The translations under genes were made by a program, and so were the position numbers. Under the pieces are notes generated by a model. It ran no database searches and was not told where the DNA came from. It was given only the letters and a program-made list of their open reading frames with translations. DNA of 8,923 nt from Clostridia bacterium. Its GTDB lineage: Bacteria; Bacillota_A; Clostridia; Oscillospirales; Acutalibacteraceae. Positions 6,814 through 8,923 of the stretch are shown piece by piece (position 1 is the stretch's first letter; every line of letters starts with the position of its first letter). Location: the NCBI GenBank assembly GCA_017445685.1, contig JAFSTS010000009.1, positions 1 through 8,923 on the forward strand, written 5' to 3'.

Positions 6814-7371
6814 TCACATATCATAAAGTTTTTCATAAATATTTTTTGCTGTTTTTACATTTTCAACATAAAGCCTCGTATCGTCATACGGTATGTAGTA
6901 AAGCGTTTTGCCGTCAGAAGAATAGCTGCTGTCGGTGATCCAATCTCCGACGATGCCGATACCTGCATGGTAGGCGGCAACTGCCGTCCAGACCTGACCG
7001 TCAAATTCGTCCAGCAGAATTTTCAAAAGAAATGTTCCGTATTGAATTGATATCTCTCCCGAATACAGCGCGTGTTCCTCCAAGTCTTCGCCTGTTTTAG
7101 TAAGAAGCCACTCTAAGGTGTGCGGCGTAATTTGCATTAGCCCGATAGCTCCTGCATCGGAAACGGCGTTTTCTCTGAAATTGCTTTCGGATTTTATCAC
7201 TGCATAAATCAGCGATTTTTCAACGCCGTATTCCTCGGAATATTTTTCAACAACATCTGAATATTCGAGGGGATAAAGCGCTTTCATCACAAACTTTCCG
7301 CCGAAAAAAACGCTTCCCGACAGGACGCATATAACGACGAAAAAAATCAAAATCTTTTTCAAAAATTTCAT
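6814..7371 (-). CDS. Membrane-anchored lytic transglycosylase (SLT domain, GH23)
   Basis: This wall hydrolase should cleave the MurNAc-GlcNAc bond of peptidoglycan with formation of 1,6-anhydroMurNAc. The protein has 185 residues. MKFLKK plus a hydrophobic stretch at about 7-29 form a signal anchor, placing the catalytic domain outside the membrane. The SLT domain runs from about 35 to 180: AVIKSESNF with the probable catalytic Glu62, GAIGLMQITP (74-83), AAYHAG (132-137) and IPYDDTRLYVENV (160-172). The third block is normally AAYNAG, so Asn is replaced by His135. The domain is otherwise complete and like the SLT half of E. coli Slt70. The start overlaps the coaE stop codon (ATGA), which suggests coupled translation, with a GGGAAAG site upstream. 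It could act in wall turnover or division; the substrate preference cannot be read from sequence. Confidence 0.92.
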   Translation of the reverse strand: MKFLKKILIFFVVICVLSGSVFFGGKFVMKALYPLEYSDVVEKYSEEYGVEKSLIYAVIKSESNFRENAVSDAGAIGLMQITPHTLEWLLTKTGEDLEEHALYSGEISIQYGTFLLKILLDEFDGQVWTAVAAYHAGIGIVGDWITDSSYSSDGKTLYYIPYDDTRLYVENVKTAKNIYEKLYDM

Positions 7372-7964
7372 ATCTTTCCCTTTGCGAAATCAAGCAGTTT
7401 TTTTGCGTTATCTTCAACACTCTGACTGTTTTCGTTCATAATAATTATGTCGGCATTTTGAAAATAATATTCGTCTTCTTTTTGAGCACGGATCCTCTGC
7501 ATAGCCGATGTTTCGTCAATAAAGTCGCGCGCAAGTATCCTTTTCAGGCGGGTTTCCTCGCTTGCGGAAACTACGGCGATAAAATCACAAAAATTTTTAC
7601 ATTCACTTTCGAGCAGCGCTGCTGCGTCGACGACACAAAAATCATATCCGTTTTTTTCGGCGAAATCAATTTCATTTTTAACTTCTTCGTTAATGTATGG
7701 GTGAGTGATCTCGTTAAGCTTTTTAGTGTTTTCTTCGCAGGAAAAAGCGATTCCTGCCAAAGCCTTCCGATCAAGAGTTTTGTCTTCTTTTAATATGCCG
7801 TCACCGAAATAAGAGCAAAGCTTCTTCAAGGCAGGCATACCTTTTTGTACGATTTTTCGAGCGATAATATCCGTGTCGATAATGTAAACGCCGTGCTTTT
7901 CAAGCTCTTTGCAAACCGCGCTTTTTCCCGATCCTGTTTTTCCGGTCAGACCGATAACTGTCAT
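7368..7964 (-). CDS. coaE: Dephospho-CoA kinase
   Basis: CoaE phosphorylates the 3'-hydroxyl of dephospho-CoA with ATP, the last step of coenzyme A synthesis, in the cytoplasm. The 198 residues match the family length. Visible features are the P-loop GKTGSGKS (8-15) after IGLT, IIDTDIIAR with Asp30 and Asp32 (the DADxIAR substrate motif), THP (87-89), VVDAAALLES (111-120) and RDFIDETSAMQRIRAQ (146-161), the LID-type arginine region. In the block usually reading PLL-F/Y-E the proline is Ala116, a mild deviation. The start at 7964 overlaps the sua5 stop codon as ATGA, and the end overlaps the transglycosylase start in the same way. The gene is therefore translationally linked on both sides. The identity is firm. 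Confidence 0.95.
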   Translation of the reverse strand: MTVIGLTGKTGSGKSAVCKELEKHGVYIIDTDIIARKIVQKGMPALKKLCSYFGDGILKEDKTLDRKALAGIAFSCEENTKKLNEITHPYINEEVKNEIDFAEKNGYDFCVVDAAALLESECKNFCDFIAVVSASEETRLKRILARDFIDETSAMQRIRAQKEDEYYFQNADIIIMNENSQSVEDNAKKLLDFAKGKI

Positions 7965-8923
7965 TTTTCCACCTCGATGACTTCAAATGCAGCGCTGCGA
8001 AGGAGTCTGTTTATCACCGCAAGTCCCATGCCGTCTTCAAACGGATATCTTGCATACACGATATCGACTCCGAGACTGTCCGCTTCTCTCAGCGCGTTAA
8101 AAAGCCTGTTGGACTGCGAAAGGGAATTGTTTTCCTTTCCGAAAGTAACATATTTGCATTCAACAAATTCTGCATCTTCTTCAAAGCAGAGAGCGCCAAA
8201 GCTGCCGGCGCATTTTTTAAGAAAATCCAAATATTCTTCTTGATCGCCCTTTACGATAACAACTTTTGTTTTGGGGGCATAGTGTTTGTATTTCATGCCG
8301 GGAGAGGCGACTTTTTGGGAATTGTCGATTTTGTGAAAAACTGCATTGTCGATCTCAACTTTTCCGAGAACGGCGCAAACCTGTTCAGGCGTTATTCCGC
8401 CGGGACGAAGGATTGACGGCTCATCGCCTAAAAGAGAAATTACCGTGGATTCAACGCCGATTTGGCAAGCTCCTCCGTCAACGATAAGAGGAATTTTTCC
8501 GTTCATGTCGTCAAAAACACTTTGCGCAGTTGTAGGGCTCGGACTGCCGGAAAGGTTTGCAGACGGCGCTGCGATTGGCACGCCGGAGCTTTTGATAATT
8601 GCCCTTGTGATTTCGTGGTTTGGAAGCCTGACGGCAACCGTATCGAGCCCGGCGCTTACGACATCTGGAACAAGCTCGCTTTTTTTAAGGATCAGAGTCA
8701 TTGGTCCGGGCCAATATTTTTCGGCAAGAGCTTTTGCGCTTTCCGGCACTTCTTTTACTAAATTATATATTTCGTCAAACTCGCTTATATGCACTATAAG
8801 GGGGTTGTCCTGCGGTCTGCCTTTGGCGGCAAAAATACTTTTTACGGCTTCTTCGTCAAGCGCATTTGCGCCAAGGCCATAGACTGTTTCCGTCGGCAAG
8901 GCTACAAGTCCGCCGTTTTTAAG
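7961..8923 (-). CDS. L-threonylcarbamoyladenylate synthase, Sua5 type (5' end outside window)
   Basis: This enzyme makes threonylcarbamoyl-AMP from threonine, bicarbonate and ATP, the first step of t6A formation at position 37 of ANN-decoding tRNAs. The frame stays open to the window edge, so 320 residues are visible and an estimated 20-30 N-terminal residues are missing. The visible start reads LKNGGLVALPTETVYGLG. The TTG at 8899 lies inside this conserved block and is not a real start. The YrdC-like domain has AAKGRP with the Lys34/Arg36 pair, VAVRLPNH, APSANLSG with Ser121/Asn123, DGGACQIGVESTVI and ILRPGG. The linker SPGMKYKHYAP (207-217) leads into the Sua5 C-terminal domain, which ends with EDGMGLAVINRLLRSAA. 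This two-domain form is the YwlC/Sua5 type rather than the short E. coli TsaC. coaE overlaps its stop codon. Confidence 0.95.
   Translation of the reverse strand, partial: LKNGGLVALPTETVYGLGANALDEEAVKSIFAAKGRPQDNPLIVHISEFDEIYNLVKEVPESAKALAEKYWPGPMTLILKKSELVPDVVSAGLDTVAVRLPNHEITRAIIKSSGVPIAAPSANLSGSPSPTTAQSVFDDMNGKIPLIVDGGACQIGVESTVISLLGDEPSILRPGGITPEQVCAVLGKVEIDNAVFHKIDNSQKVASPGMKYKHYAPKTKVVIVKGDQEEYLDFLKKCAGSFGALCFEEDAEFVECKYVTFGKENNSLSQSNRLFNALREADSLGVDIVYARYPFEDGMGLAVINRLLRSAAFEVIEVEK

Noticed and set aside
8346..8882. Open frame of 178 codons on the plus strand opposite sua5
   Set aside because: It is antisense to a gene with all Sua5 motifs intact and shows no recognisable protein signature.

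Overview
This is a compact chromosomal window of about 45% GC with no gap longer than about 60 bases between genes. It looks like the core genome of a low-GC Gram-positive anaerobe, most likely a clostridial species of the Ruminococcaceae/Oscillospiraceae type. That placement is inferred from three things: purine-rich GGAGG-type ribosome binding sites, the long Sua5 form of the threonylcarbamoyl-AMP synthase, and the UPF0237 (ACT) gene followed by the UPF0210 (PFL-like) gene. No 16S rRNA or other decisive marker is present, so the placement is provisional.

Layout. Two gene trains converge. On the plus strand, from the left edge: the C-terminal part of argS (arginyl-tRNA synthetase, cut by the window start), glmU (UDP-GlcNAc synthesis), pth (peptidyl-tRNA hydrolase), a small ACT-domain protein, and a UPF0210/DUF711 protein. 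Gaps are 1 to 17 bases, so this reads as one operon whose promoter lies left of the window. On the minus strand, from the right edge: sua5/tsaC-type threonylcarbamoyl-AMP synthase (cut by the window end), coaE (dephospho-CoA kinase), a membrane-anchored lytic transglycosylase, an M18 aminopeptidase, and a TM1586-type nitroreductase. Two of these junctions are ATGA overlaps and the others are 9 to 14 bases, so this is a second operon whose promoter lies right of the window. The trains meet at a long near-perfect hairpin (about 4663-4724) that probably terminates both.

How the genes fit together. Most are housekeeping genes. ArgS, Pth and Sua5 serve translation (tRNA charging, rescue of peptidyl-tRNA, t6A modification). 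GlmU supplies the UDP-GlcNAc used for peptidoglycan, and the transglycosylase acts on the finished wall. CoaE completes CoA synthesis and the M18 peptidase trims peptides. The least understood parts are the ACT + UPF0210 pair, conserved but without a known reaction, and the nitroreductase, whose motifs occur in a non-canonical order.

I saw no mobile element, CRISPR array, tRNA or rRNA gene, prophage remnant or defence system, and no convincing undescribed system. The findings are modest points inside an otherwise ordinary core region.
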